Positions 1 through 9,518 of a DNA stretch of 64,000 bases are shown here, one piece after another. The notes below the pieces were generated by a model, which saw nothing but the letters and a program-made list of their open reading frames with translations, did no database searches and had not been told where the DNA came from. The first letter of the stretch is position 1, and each line of letters begins with the position of its first letter. The position numbers and the translations under genes were made by a program. The DNA is from Desertivirga sp966211215 (GTDB lineage Bacteria > Bacteroidota > Bacteroidia > Sphingobacteriales > Sphingobacteriaceae), in assembly GCA_966211215.1 (NCBI GenBank), contig CBIHNR010000003.1, forward strand, positions 1 to 64,000, written 5' to 3'.

Positions 1-248
1 TTTTACAAATTGAAAAGCTAGGCCTTCGGTAGATTGGGGTTGGCTATAGTTGCATTTTGCCGCGAAATGCAACTATAGCCTTAAGCCTAAGCATCCAGAA
101 AGTCATATCCATTGCCGTCATGCTTTAGCTCAATCATTTACTTAAGAAATAGAAAAAAGCTACCGGCGGCTGGTTTAATCGCATAGTATATTCTGCTAAG
201 CAAGCCTGAAAAGGCTTGAATCTAAGCAACCACGGGGGCAACCCGTGG
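1..248. other. Gene-free left edge with three hairpins
   Basis: No convincing gene is seen here. The stretch holds three inverted repeats: a 16-bp perfect stem at 42-57/65-80 with a 7-nt loop, a 7-bp stem at 201-207/212-218 closed by a GAAA loop, and a 9-bp stem at 228-236/242-250. The last two hairpins are each entered by the same word, CTAAGCAA (196-203 and 222-229), 26 bp apart. The last one overlaps the stop codon of the first leftward gene and may end its transcript. What lies left of the window is unknown. Confidence 0.5.
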
Positions 249-452
249 TTATTCTACCAAATTCAAGTCTTTCAGCTCCTTTCTTACATTAATTCCCATG
301 TAATTATAAAACGTGGCGATACTGATCCTGTATCGCGGATAAATCTGAGTTTTGTATACATGGCGTGTTGTAACTCCGGGTTGTTTGTGCAATAAAAACA
401 GGTCCTGAATCTCTTTAATTTTCAAAAATTTGTTGTTGTTATTGTAAGCCAT
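249..452 (-). CDS. Small HTH-like hypothetical protein
   Basis: A 67-residue basic protein. After a polar start with an Asn run (residues 4-7) it carries a predicted helical stretch and, around residues 40-58, a segment (YRISIATFYNYMGIN) that looks like a helix-turn-helix recognition helix. I do not recognise a named family. It is the last of three small leftward genes that face the XRE/S24 repressor at 1389, a layout typical of a phage or integrative-element control region. Its stop codon lies in a hairpin (228-250). It could be a small transcriptional regulator or an excision-type protein; neither is shown. Confidence 0.5.
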   Translation of the reverse strand: MAYNNNNKFLKIKEIQDLFLLHKQPGVTTRHVYKTQIYPRYRISIATFYNYMGINVRKELKDLNLVE

Positions 453-512
453 TTTAAAAGTTTTAGGTGTTTTCAGTTTTCGAAGGATTGGAGAGCCCGA
501 TATTCATCAGCC

Positions 513-818
513 TCATCCATAAGTTAAATTAATCAAATCGCATTGTTGCCGTACAATCCGTTTCTCAGATAAAAAGTCTTGGCCAATAGAGTTTTGTTCA
601 AAGAAAAGCCAGTAACCCTTAGCCTCCTCCGCACTAATTACAATGGCATATTCCTTTATAAAAGAGCCGGTAACCTTTTTTCTAAGTTTCTCACAAACCC
701 GCCTGGCCATGTCCTCAATTAGCCGTTCATTAATATTTTCCGGCTGATAATGCTGTAGCAGGTGGCATAGCAAATTATACAAGCCCTCTGCCTGGTCTCT
801 GTTTAAGCTCAGTCTCAT
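513..818 (-). CDS. Hypothetical protein, phage-like region
   Basis: A 101-residue soluble protein with no signal peptide or membrane segment and no family I recognise. It starts with ATG two bases after the stop codon of the gene at 821-1234, so the two are almost certainly cotranscribed and translationally coupled. The composition is mixed helix, with basic residues around 40-50 (RRVCEKLRKK). The context, opposite a CI-like repressor, suggests an early gene of a prophage or integrative element; that is inference from position only. Confidence 0.5.
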   Translation of the reverse strand: MRLSLNRDQAEGLYNLLCHLLQHYQPENINERLIEDMARRVCEKLRKKVTGSFIKEYAIVISAEEAKGYWLFFEQNSIGQDFLSEKRIVRQQCDLINLTYG

Positions 819-820
819 AA

Positions 821-1234
821 CTATAAAGAAGTAGGTTGTCCTGAAATAATGTCCTTTAAAAGATCTTCATACCTGCTTATAAAGCCAGGTTGGTTTAGCA
901 GCCGTTCAGTACTATGCATAAATAAATACTCACCTCGTAAATCCTTAACACTCAGGCTGCAGGTTTCTGCAAAAGGCAGAAACTCCGTTTTATTGCGATA
1001 AAGCCATTCGGCATTCCAAAATTTTCTAAACATGCTCGAATACCTTATCTTTTTAATAAGCCCCGGATATTGACAAAAATCCTGGCTTACAAAAGCTTCA
1101 TAGTTCTCAAACTGGTGATTACAGAATTCTTCATGTGAGTATTCCAGAAACTCACGCGTGCGTTTATTGATACTTACTGCTTGTAAATAACTCCCCGCAC
1201 CAGTATTTGTATAAGTGATTGTAGTTCTCATCAT
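821..1234 (-). CDS. Hypothetical protein, phage-like region
   Basis: A 137-residue soluble protein rich in aromatic residues (many Phe and Tyr), without signal peptide, membrane span or known motif. It is the first gene of the leftward trio and starts 136-154 bp from the divergent XRE/S24 repressor, so its promoter should lie in the shared control region at 1235-1370 where candidate operators are seen. A second ATG follows at once (MMRT), so the exact start is uncertain by one codon. Function unknown. Confidence 0.5.
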   Translation of the reverse strand: MMRTTITYTNTGAGSYLQAVSINKRTREFLEYSHEEFCNHQFENYEAFVSQDFCQYPGLIKKIRYSSMFRKFWNAEWLYRNKTEFLPFAETCSLSVKDLRGEYLFMHSTERLLNQPGFISRYEDLLKDIISGQPTSL

Positions 1235-1251
1235 GTTTTATTTTAGGCCTT

Positions 1252-1316
1252 ATATGTGATTTATTTTATTATTTATTGGATTTTTTACGTCGATATGTAA
1301 TTTATATTTACATTTG
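1252..1316. promoter_or_regulatory. Candidate repressor operators and promoter
   Basis: The gap between the repressor and the leftward trio holds two copies of ATATGTRATTTAT (1252-1264 and 1293-1305, one mismatch, 41 bp apart). The second copy is part of a dyad, ATGTAA-N7-TTACAT (1295-1313), which overlaps an exact Bacteroidota -7 box TACATTTG (1309-1316) pointing at the repressor gene. An operator lying on the repressor's own -7 box would give negative autoregulation. Binding is inferred, not shown. Confidence 0.4.
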
Positions 1317-1388
1317 CGTTAATCTGTATCACAAAAATAAGGTAATTAAAACCACAAAGCAAATAGATTTGTGAAAATAAAACACACA

Positions 1389-2096
1389 ATGAATTATATT
1401 AAGCAGAATATCAAGTATTTAAGGTTAGAGTCCGGTTGTAATCAGGAAGAGTTTGGAAAACTACTGGGATACAGCCGGGACAATATTGCTTCATATGAAC
1501 GTGGAACCGAGCCTAAAATCAGTTTTATTATGTCTTTAGTGAATCATTTTCACATTACCTTTGACGACTTTATAGGTCGTGATTTATCTGCACAGAATGA
1601 TACAAAACCATCGCAGGATGTAATTGTAATCGATGAACCAGCAAGAGAATACATCATGAAAACAGACAGAAGAGTAGACATTCAAAATGTGCCCTTGTAC
1701 GATATCGAAGCAGCGGCCGGATTGACCCAACTATTTGATAAGAAGCAAAATGTCCTGGATTTTATCCGAATTCCCAATCTGCCAAAATGCGACGGAGCCG
1801 TTTATATTAAGGGCGATAGCATGTATCCTCTATTAAAGAGCGGCGATATCGTAATGTATAAGCAGGTGCACGATATCTTAGGCGGAATTTTTTGGGGAGA
1901 AATGTATATTCTTTCTTTGAGGGTGGACGATGAAGATTTGACGCTGGTAAAGTATATTCAAAAATCCGACTTAGGTTCAGACTATATCAAACTGGTAAGC
2001 CAAAACCAGCACCACGCTTCTAAAGATGTTTTAGTAAGTTCGATCAGGGCGTTGGCACTAATTAAAGCATCGGTAAGGATAAATAGTATGTCTTAA
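1389..2096 (+). CDS. XRE-family repressor with S24 (LexA/CI-like) peptidase domain
   Basis: A phage-type repressor. An N-terminal helix-turn-helix (about residues 6-60) is followed by a linker and a C-terminal S24 peptidase domain. The catalytic Ser is S144 in GDSMYP and the general-base Lys is K188 in LVKYI; an Ala-Gly cleavage site is likely in AAAGLTQ. Proteins of this build repress early phage genes and cut themselves when RecA is activated by DNA damage. I chose ATG 1389; an upstream in-frame GTG at 1371 would add six residues. The stop codon overlaps the convergent rarA stop by four bases. It faces three small leftward genes, as in a prophage immunity region, but no integrase or structural genes are visible. 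Confidence 0.8.
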   Translation: MNYIKQNIKYLRLESGCNQEEFGKLLGYSRDNIASYERGTEPKISFIMSLVNHFHITFDDFIGRDLSAQNDTKPSQDVIVIDEPAREYIMKTDRRVDIQNVPLYDIEAAAGLTQLFDKKQNVLDFIRIPNLPKCDGAVYIKGDSMYPLLKSGDIVMYKQVHDILGGIFWGEMYILSLRVDDEDLTLVKYIQKSDLGSDYIKLVSQNQHHASKDVLVSSIRALALIKASVRINSMS

Positions 2097-3373
2097 TACC
2101 CGTATTTATCCTTCCACAATCGTTTTAGTTGTTCCCTTAATTTTTGTTCCGCAGCATTGTTGCCGGGATCAAATAATCGGGTGCCACTAAGCTGTTCCGG
2201 AAAGTACTCTTGCTCTTTAAAATTACCTTCATAAGAATGAGAATAAGCATAATCCTTACCATAACCAATATTCTTCATCAATTTGGTTGGTGCATTGCGA
2301 ATATGCAGTGGTACGGGTAAATCGCCGGTGCGGGCAACCAGCTCCTGAGCTTTGTTAATTGCCTCATAACTGGCATTGCTTTTTGCAGAAGACGCGAGGT
2401 AAGTCACTGTTTGTGAGAGTATAATCCGCGATTCGGGCCAGCCGATAACATTTACCGCTTGGAAACAGTTATTCGCCAAAAGCAAAGCGTTGGGGTTCGC
2501 ATTGCCAATATCTTCAGAAGCAAGAATCAGCAATCGCCGTGCAATAAACAACGGATCTTCTCCACCAGCAATCATACGGGCAAGCCAGTAAACAGCAGCA
2601 TTAGGGTCGCTTCCGCGGATAGATTTTATGAAGGCCGAAATAATATCATAGTGTTGCTCGCCGGCTTTATCGTATAGCGCCATGTTTTGCTGCACATTGT
2701 CCAGAACAAGCTTATTAGTTATCTCAATTTCATCCTTGCCAATTGCGTTAATTACAATTTCAAGTACATTAAGCAATCTGCGGGCATCGCCACCGCTTAA
2801 GCGCAGCAAAGCCTCATGTTCTGTTATCGTAACCTGTTTTTTAGACAGGTATTTGTCTTCTTTTAAAGCACGCTGAATGAGCTGGAGAAGGTCATCTTCC
2901 GTAAGATGTTTTAGGATGTAAACCTGGCATCGCGATAGCAAAGCCGAAATTACTTCAAACGAAGGGTTTTCGGTAGTTGCGCCAATCAAGGTCACGAGCC
3001 CTCTTTCCACAGCACCTAATAAAGAGTCTTGCTGCGATTTAGAGAAGCGGTGAATCTCATCAATAAATAAAACAGGGAGATGTTCTTCGGTTTCCTTTAG
3101 CTTAGCCGCTTTTTCAATTACTTCCCTAACATCCTTAACGCCAGAGTTAATAGCACTTAAACTGAAAAATGGACGATGCAGTTGTTGAGAAATAATGTAA
3201 GCCAGGGTTGTTTTGCCAACGCCCGGCGGCCCCCATAAAATTAAAGAAGGCAGGTTGCCGCTTTCAATCGCCCGGCGTAAAATAGCATTCGGCCCCACCA
3301 GGTGAGATTGTCCAACATATTCATCAAGAGTTGCTGGCCGCATTCGTTCGGCTAAAGGAGGTAGAGTTGCCAT
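2093..3373 (-). CDS. rarA: Replication-associated recombination protein A (AAA ATPase)
   Basis: RarA/MgsA family clamp-loader-like ATPase acting at stalled replication forks. Walker A is GPPGVGKT at residues 48-55 and Walker B is LFIDEIHRF; an AAA C-terminal lid and the MgsA C-terminal domain (with the YGKDYAYSHSYEG region) follow. The 426 residues are a full family length. It sits alone between glnS and the phage-like repressor; its stop codon shares the TTAA with the convergent repressor stop. Regulation is not evident from the sequence. Confidence 0.93.
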   Translation of the reverse strand: MATLPPLAERMRPATLDEYVGQSHLVGPNAILRRAIESGNLPSLILWGPPGVGKTTLAYIISQQLHRPFFSLSAINSGVKDVREVIEKAAKLKETEEHLPVLFIDEIHRFSKSQQDSLLGAVERGLVTLIGATTENPSFEVISALLSRCQVYILKHLTEDDLLQLIQRALKEDKYLSKKQVTITEHEALLRLSGGDARRLLNVLEIVINAIGKDEIEITNKLVLDNVQQNMALYDKAGEQHYDIISAFIKSIRGSDPNAAVYWLARMIAGGEDPLFIARRLLILASEDIGNANPNALLLANNCFQAVNVIGWPESRIILSQTVTYLASSAKSNASYEAINKAQELVARTGDLPVPLHIRNAPTKLMKNIGYGKDYAYSHSYEGNFKEQEYFPEQLSGTRLFDPGNNAAEQKLREQLKRLWKDKYGY

Positions 3374-3384
3374 TTTGGGTATAG

Positions 3385-3478
3385 TTTTTTTTTAGGTATC
3401 AGGCATCAGCGATGAGGTATCAGCTAAAAGCTAAAAGCTAATCGCTCACAGCTCATACCTGATGCCTCACACCTCAAC
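3385..3478. repeat. Word-like intergenic repeat between glnS and rarA
   Basis: This short gap is made of repeated short words: AGCTAAA in tandem (3424-3440 region) and an inverted pair AGGCATCAG (3401-3409) / CTGATGCCT (3459-3467). It lies downstream of the leftward glnS stop and may fold into a loose hairpin acting as terminator. Such low-complexity word repeats are common between genes in Sphingobacteriaceae. Confidence 0.4.
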
Positions 3479-3479
3479 G

Positions 3480-5147
3480 CTATCCTTTCTTCACTTCCTT
3501 CGCCCAGGTATCCTTCAGCCCTACAGTTCTGTTGAATACAAGTTTCTCTGGAGTGGAGTCTTTATCAAGGGTAAAATATCCTTTGCGAATAAACTGATAG
3601 CCCTTTCCTGGTTCAGCTTTTGCTAAGTCTGGTTCTATATAAACTTGAGGGCTTATCTGTAAACTTTCAGGGTTAATCAATTCTTTAAAGTCGCCTTCAT
3701 TGGCAGAAGGGTCTTCCGTGCGAAAAAGGCGGTCGTACATTCTTACCTCTGCAGTAGCGGCATGGGCTGTACTAACCCAATGGATAGTTCCTTTAACGTT
3801 TATGCCTGAAGTGTCTTGTCCCGATTTTGATTCCGGAATATAGCTACAATGCACCTCTGTAACATTGCCGCTTTCGTCCTTCACAAAATCCTCGCATTTA
3901 ACAATGTAAGCATGTTTAAGGCGTACCATAAGGCCTGGTGCCAGTCGGAAAAACTTTTTAGGCGCATTTTCCATAAAGTCCTCACGCTCAATCCAAAGTT
4001 CGCGGCTAAATGGAATCTCGCGAATGCCGTCTCCTCCTTCTGCTTCCTGGTTGTTTTCTCCGTAAAGGATTTCTTCTCCCTCAGGATAGTTGGTGATAAT
4101 CAGCTTAATCGGATCAAGTACAGCCATTCTGCGCCATGCGGTTTTATTTAAATCTTCGCGTACGCAGAATTCAAGCAAGCTCACATCGATAATATTTTCG
4201 CGCTTAGCAACACCAATGCGCTCGCAGAACTCGCGGATAGACGCAGCAGTGAAGCCTCTTCTTCGTAAGCCACTTATCGTAGGCATGCGTGGGTCGTCCC
4301 AGCCGCTAACAAAACCCTCATTTACCAATTGCAAAAGTTTACGCTTGCTCATAACCGTATAGGTCATATTTAAGCGGGCAAATTCGTATTGGCGGCTTGG
4401 AAATATGTCCAGTTTTTCAATAAACCAATCGTATAACGGGCGGTGAGGTATAAACTCCAACGTACAGATTGAATGCGTAATCTCTTCGATAGAGTCAGAT
4501 TGTCCATGAGCGAAATCGTACATCGGATAAATACACCAATCGTTGCCTGTGCGGTGGTGGTGTGCATGTCTGATTCTGTACATCAAAGGGTCGCGAAGGT
4601 GCATGTTTGGCGATGCCAAATCAATTTTAGCTCTTAAAACCTTCTCGCCATCTTTATATTTTCCAGCCTTCATATCCGCAAATAGCTGAAGGTTTTCTTC
4701 AATGCTCCGGTCGCGGTATGGCGAGGGTGTTCCTGGTTCGGTTGGGGTACCTTTCTGTGCCGCTATTTCTTCCGGAGTGCTGTCATCCACATAAGCCAGT
4801 CCCTTTTTGATCAGCTTAACTGCAAAATCGTATAGTTGCCCAAAATAATTAGACGCATATAGCTCGTTTTCCCATTCAAATCCCAGCCATTTAACGTCCT
4901 CTTTAATGCTTTCAACATATTCAGTTTCTTCAGTTTCAGGGTTAGTGTCATCAAACCGAAGATTTGTTTTTCCATTGTATCTAAGTGCCAGCCCGAAATT
5001 TAAGCATATAGATTTGGCATGGCCGATATGAAGATAGCCATTTGGCTCGGGCGGGAAACGGGTAAGCAACCGGCCTCCGTTTTTGGCATTTTTTATATCT
5101 TCTTCAACTATTTCTTCTATAAAGTTTAATGATCGTTCTTCGCTCAT
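3480..5147 (-). CDS. glnS: Glutamine--tRNA ligase
   Basis: Class I aminoacyl-tRNA synthetase charging tRNA-Gln with glutamine in the cytosol. The HIGH signature is at residues 40-43 within PNGYLHIGHAK, and the KMSKS counterpart reads VMSKR. The catalytic Rossmann domain is followed by the two C-terminal beta-barrel anticodon-binding domains. At 555 residues it is the normal bacterial GlnRS length. The presence of GlnRS fits Bacteroidota, which charge tRNA-Gln directly. It stands alone, divergent from the sigma-54 regulator across a 181-bp gap. Confidence 0.96.
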   Translation of the reverse strand: MSEERSLNFIEEIVEEDIKNAKNGGRLLTRFPPEPNGYLHIGHAKSICLNFGLALRYNGKTNLRFDDTNPETEETEYVESIKEDVKWLGFEWENELYASNYFGQLYDFAVKLIKKGLAYVDDSTPEEIAAQKGTPTEPGTPSPYRDRSIEENLQLFADMKAGKYKDGEKVLRAKIDLASPNMHLRDPLMYRIRHAHHHRTGNDWCIYPMYDFAHGQSDSIEEITHSICTLEFIPHRPLYDWFIEKLDIFPSRQYEFARLNMTYTVMSKRKLLQLVNEGFVSGWDDPRMPTISGLRRRGFTAASIREFCERIGVAKRENIIDVSLLEFCVREDLNKTAWRRMAVLDPIKLIITNYPEGEEILYGENNQEAEGGDGIREIPFSRELWIEREDFMENAPKKFFRLAPGLMVRLKHAYIVKCEDFVKDESGNVTEVHCSYIPESKSGQDTSGINVKGTIHWVSTAHAATAEVRMYDRLFRTEDPSANEGDFKELINPESLQISPQVYIEPDLAKAEPGKGYQFIRKGYFTLDKDSTPEKLVFNRTVGLKDTWAKEVKKG

Positions 5148-5328
5148 ATATGGAATTCAAAAGCTACAAAAGTAGTAAAATCATTTTTGCGTGAAACACA
5201 ATAAGTTTTCAAATAACACAATCTTTTGCATGGAAAAAGACGTATAAAACTTATTTTTAGTCTATTTTGTAGAAAATTTTTCCCAGCAAAAATATTACAT
5301 TTACCTTTATACAGCCAATTTTCTAGTT

Positions 5329-6744
5329 ATGAGGAAAATTTTAATTGTTGATGATGAGATAAATATCGGCTTGCTGCTTTCAAAATTTCTTACCAGAAAT
5401 GGTTTTGAAGTGGCGACTGCTACGCATGGCAATGTGGCCCTGGAGATGCTTTCTAAAGAGAGGTTCAATTTAGTGCTTTGCGATTTCAGGCTTGAAGATA
5501 CTGATGGGCGGGAAATGCTGAAAAAGATAAAAGCATCTTATCCTTCAACCGGAGTAATTATTATTACCGGATATTCCGATATAAAGCTAGCTGTTGAGCT
5601 GATAAAGCTTGGTGCTTACGATTATATCACCAAGCCATTGTATCCCGATGAGATTTTAAACACAATAAACAAAGCCCTTGAAACACAGGAAGCCTTGTCT
5701 AAAAGTTATCCTTCTGATAATGAGGCGGCCGGTCATGGGAAGAAGGAGAAGGTTTCAAATAGCAGCGAACTGCCTGAGGAGTTCGTAACAGGCGATGATA
5801 CTGCGTCTCGCGAGTTGCAGAAGCAAATCGAACTGATTGCACCTACAAATTACAGTGTAATCCTTACCGGCGAAAGCGGTACAGGAAAAGAATCGGTTGC
5901 CAAGGCTATCCATTTAAAAAGTAATCGCAAAGACAAGCCTTTTATCGCAATGGACTGCGGTTCATTAACTAAAGAGCTTGCAGGAAGTGAGTTCTTTGGG
6001 CACGAAAAGGGTTCGTTCACAGGTGCATTGTATACCAAAATCGGGCACTTTGAAATGGCAAACGGAGGCACCTTGTTCCTGGATGAAGTGGGAAATCTTT
6101 CCTACGACATACAGGCAGCTTTGTTGCGGACCGTTCAGGAGCGCAAGGTAAAAAGGATTGGAAGCACTAAAGAGATCGATTTGGATGTAAGGATTATAGT
6201 TGCAACCAACGAAAATCTTACAGAAGCAATTCAAAAAGGCCGTTTCCGTGAAGATTTATACCATCGCTTTAACGAATTCAGTATCCACCTTCCAGCCCTG
6301 AGGCAGCGAGGCAATGACATTCTGCTTTTTGCCAATACGTTTCTGAAAGTGGCTAACAGAGAGCTGAATCGTAATATCGAGGGCTTTTCTGAGGAAGTTA
6401 TTGAGTGTCTGCTTACATATAACTGGCCAGGAAATATCCGCGAGCTTAAAAATGTAATCAGGAGGGCTACATTGCTTACCGAAACCAATAAAATTCAGCT
6501 TAAAGCACTTCCCCTAGAGCTTTCAACTTTTGCCCGTGTTTCTGCAATTGAAACCGCCGTTGGTTCAATCCAAAATAAAGAGAGTGCCAAAAAAGGGCTT
6601 AAAGACGCTGCTCTAGAGGCTGAGTATGAAACCATTTTAAGAGTTCTGAAAGAAGTTAATTTCAATAAAACCAAGGCAGCTAAAATCCTTAACATCGACC
6701 GAAAAACGCTCTACAACAAAATGAAGGCTATTAATTTAGAGTAG
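5329..6744 (+). CDS. Sigma-54-dependent response regulator (NtrC family)
   Basis: A 471-residue transcriptional activator: receiver domain (residues 1-120, phospho-acceptor D52), AAA+ sigma-54 interaction domain (about 155-390) and a C-terminal Fis-type helix-turn-helix (about 430-470). Walker A is GESGTGKE at 181-188. The loop that touches sigma-54 is GSFTGA (228-233), a variant of the usual GAFTGA with Ser for Ala. It activates sigma-54 promoters after phosphorylation; targets are unknown. The next gene, a membrane histidine kinase, starts on the very next base after the stop codon, so the two form one operon and are probably partners. Confidence 0.92.
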   Translation: MRKILIVDDEINIGLLLSKFLTRNGFEVATATHGNVALEMLSKERFNLVLCDFRLEDTDGREMLKKIKASYPSTGVIIITGYSDIKLAVELIKLGAYDYITKPLYPDEILNTINKALETQEALSKSYPSDNEAAGHGKKEKVSNSSELPEEFVTGDDTASRELQKQIELIAPTNYSVILTGESGTGKESVAKAIHLKSNRKDKPFIAMDCGSLTKELAGSEFFGHEKGSFTGALYTKIGHFEMANGGTLFLDEVGNLSYDIQAALLRTVQERKVKRIGSTKEIDLDVRIIVATNENLTEAIQKGRFREDLYHRFNEFSIHLPALRQRGNDILLFANTFLKVANRELNRNIEGFSEEVIECLLTYNWPGNIRELKNVIRRATLLTETNKIQLKALPLELSTFARVSAIETAVGSIQNKESAKKGLKDAALEAEYETILRVLKEVNFNKTKAAKILNIDRKTLYNKMKAINLE

Positions 6745-9513
6745 ATGGATTCTAACGGCCGGTTAATAAGCGGCTTAAATAAAGTTCAGGCTCCTCCTTT
6801 GGTTGTCTGGGTAATTCTTTTAAGTTGTATTATTCCTTTTTTATTCTGGCCTCCTTTTTCACCACATGGCGGGCCTCAGGCTATAAACGGAGCCATGCTT
6901 AGCCCCGGAATCGTATGCTTTGCAATTTGGCTTATGTTTGGCATCATGGCCGCCCTTATTACAGGGGCCTTATCCGTTGTCGATTATTATGTCAAACGAG
7001 TTCTGGCAACTCCAATAATAGGGGCTGTATTATTTACTGTAGGACTTTACGAACTATTTTACCTTATATACGAAATTGGGCAGCCTATTACCGGGGAAAG
7101 CGCCTATTTCAGATGGTTCTTAAGCCGAATGCTTCATGTTGTTTTGATGGCAGGAGGCGTAGGCTATTTCAGTTTTATAAATCCGCGGAAGCTTCGAAAT
7201 ACCAATAAAAAGAACTTTAAGCTAGTGTCATTATCTGCTTTTTGTTTGGTTGCCCTATTTTCGGTGGTAAGCCTAACATTTTTTTATACCCCGTTCCCTT
7301 TTATAAAGCAAGATTCCCTTATAACTCACCCTTTAGAATTGGCGGTGCTGCTGGAATATATAGCACTGGGCCTCTTCTTGCTGCCCAATTTTAGTAATCG
7401 CTATCCATCTTTGTTTTCCAGGCTATTATCAATCAGTATAATTCCTGCAGCATTGGCACAACTAGCCATGGCCGTGCACAAACTGCCTTTTGACGTGTAC
7501 TTTAACTCGGCTTATTATCTAAGAGTGGTAAATTACCTTATTCCCTTGCTTGGAATTGGCTTTAATTATTGGGAAACCATCCGTAGAGAAAAAAAGATCA
7601 TAAAGCAGCTGCATTCGCAGGTACGCGAACGGATTATTACTCAACATGCTTTAAAAAAAAGAGAGGTTTCGCTGGCTAATGCTGAAAAAATTGCCAAAAT
7701 GGGAAGCTGGGATTATGCTCTGGAAACAGGAGAAATGGCCTGGTCTGACGGGATGTATCACATTCTTGGCCTGGATATACACGAATCTCAGCCTTCAAGA
7801 AGCGTGTGGAGAGATCTAATCATAGAGCCGCAAAGAAGAGAATTCGAATTGATACTTTCTTCAGCAGCAAAAAATAAAGAGCCGTATTCATTCGAATTTC
7901 AGATAAAAAAAAGCGATGGAGAAATAAGGTGGTTGTTGGGGCAAGGGCATTTTTCGGCGGCCGACAATAAGTTAGTTAACACATTGCTGGATGTTACCGA
8001 GTTAAAGGAAGCCCATTATCAACTATCCCAAAGGGAAATGCTATCAAACGAAGCAGAAGCCTTGTCGCATAATGGAAGCTGGGAGTGGCGCCAGGATAAA
8101 AATGTATTCTATTGGTCGGATGAGCTATACAGGATTCACGGCCTAGCACCGGCTTCAACTGAAGTGGATCTCCGGTTTTATTTAACCTTGATCCATCCGG
8201 ACGACGTACAACATTTTGTAACTATACTGGCAGATACTCCGCATAGTCTTGCCCCGTTCTCCATTGAATACAGGATTATAAGGCCCAACGGCGATGTTCG
8301 CTACCTGTCTTTGAAGGGGAAATTCATCACCGATTTTCATGGGAACGTAAATAAGGTTTTAGGCAACACACAGGACATTACGGAGCTGAAAAATACTTCG
8401 TTGTTGCTGGAGAGAAGTGAAAGCATTTACCAGTCTATCAGCCGGAACATGCCAGATAGTGCTGTGTTTCTATTCGACAGGGAGCATTCTCTTGTTTTTG
8501 CCGGCGGCCCATCCCTGGATGCAATAGAAGGGAATGCCCAGATCAAAAATGCAGAGAGTTTTAATTCTCTTGTTTTTGGCGATAATTTTCATAAACCATC
8601 GCTATATATTAACACTGCTTTAAGCGGTACTGAAAGCCGGCTGGACTATAAAATCGATAAAAAGTCGTTTAAAATCACTTTTTCGCCTGTGTACTTGCCT
8701 GCTGGAGGGATATTTGGAGCGCTGGTAGTTATGCACGATATCTCTGATATAAAGATGGCGCAGCAAGAGCTCGAGTTAAAGGTGGTGGAATTAAACCGGT
8801 CAAATAAAGACCTTGAACAGTTTGCCTATATAGCCTCTCACGATTTGCAGGAGCCCCTAAGAAAGATCAGGGCTTTTGGCGGGAGGTTGAAAGATCGTTA
8901 CAGCGATGTGTTACCGGCTGAGGGAATGGATTACGTTAACAGAATGGGCAGCGCATCAGAACGCATGCAGCTTTTAATAGACGATTTGCTAACTTTCTCA
9001 CGCATAAGCAGAAAAGCCGATGAACTAAAATGGCTTAGCCTGCATTATGCCATTACTCAGGCTTTACTTGATTTGGAATACGCTATCGACAAGAAACATG
9101 CGAATATTGAAATTAATGTAAGCCAAACAATTAAAGTAAAGGCCGTACCCACGCAGTTAAACCAGTTGTTACAGAACCTTCTTAGCAACTCTTTAAAATT
9201 TGCTGCTGAAGGGCGCCCTTTACAAATAAAAATAACTTCAGAAACTGTAAGCGGAATTAGCCGTACAAGCTTACTGGACGATAAAGAATATTGTAAAATA
9301 GAGATAGCAGACAATGGTATTGGCTTTGATAACCAGTACGCAAGCAAGATCTTTATCTTGTTTAACCGCCTGCATTCCAGGAACGAATACCCGGGGACCG
9401 GTATTGGGCTTGCTATCTGCAAAAAAATTGTTGAAAACCATAACGGAATAATAGAAGCTGATGGCAAAGAGAATGAGGGAGCGTTATTCCGGATATTTTT
9501 GCCCCTCAATTAA
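6745..9513 (+). CDS. Membrane multi-PAS sensor histidine kinase
   Basis: A 922-residue kinase. The first about 280 residues hold roughly eight hydrophobic segments, an integral membrane sensor. Three PAS-like domains follow (about 310-425, 430-550 and 555-675), then a dimerisation/phospho-acceptor helix with H699 in ASHDLQEPL and a HATPase domain with the G-box GTGIGLAI. The H-box sequence is the phytochrome/bacteriophytochrome-like type. The gene abuts the sigma-54 response regulator without spacing and is followed five bases later by a single REC protein, so it probably phosphorylates one or both. The signal sensed cannot be read from sequence. Confidence 0.9.
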   Translation: MDSNGRLISGLNKVQAPPLVVWVILLSCIIPFLFWPPFSPHGGPQAINGAMLSPGIVCFAIWLMFGIMAALITGALSVVDYYVKRVLATPIIGAVLFTVGLYELFYLIYEIGQPITGESAYFRWFLSRMLHVVLMAGGVGYFSFINPRKLRNTNKKNFKLVSLSAFCLVALFSVVSLTFFYTPFPFIKQDSLITHPLELAVLLEYIALGLFLLPNFSNRYPSLFSRLLSISIIPAALAQLAMAVHKLPFDVYFNSAYYLRVVNYLIPLLGIGFNYWETIRREKKIIKQLHSQVRERIITQHALKKREVSLANAEKIAKMGSWDYALETGEMAWSDGMYHILGLDIHESQPSRSVWRDLIIEPQRREFELILSSAAKNKEPYSFEFQIKKSDGEIRWLLGQGHFSAADNKLVNTLLDVTELKEAHYQLSQREMLSNEAEALSHNGSWEWRQDKNVFYWSDELYRIHGLAPASTEVDLRFYLTLIHPDDVQHFVTILADTPHSLAPFSIEYRIIRPNGDVRYLSLKGKFITDFHGNVNKVLGNTQDITELKNTSLLLERSESIYQSISRNMPDSAVFLFDREHSLVFAGGPSLDAIEGNAQIKNAESFNSLVFGDNFHKPSLYINTALSGTESRLDYKIDKKSFKITFSPVYLPAGGIFGALVVMHDISDIKMAQQELELKVVELNRSNKDLEQFAYIASHDLQEPLRKIRAFGGRLKDRYSDVLPAEGMDYVNRMGSASERMQLLIDDLLTFSRISRKADELKWLSLHYAITQALLDLEYAIDKKHANIEINVSQTIKVKAVPTQLNQLLQNLLSNSLKFAAEGRPLQIKITSETVSGISRTSLLDDKEYCKIEIADNGIGFDNQYASKIFILFNRLHSRNEYPGTGIGLAICKKIVENHNGIIEADGKENEGALFRIFLPLN

Positions 9514-9518
9514 CTAAG

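Noticed and set aside
9057..9509. 150-codon open frame on the complement of the membrane kinase gene
   Set aside because: It lies wholly antisense to the conserved HATPase domain, has no motif and is explained as a frame shadow. Similar antisense frames at 11963-12343, 33299-33637 and 41765-42163 were dropped for the same reason.
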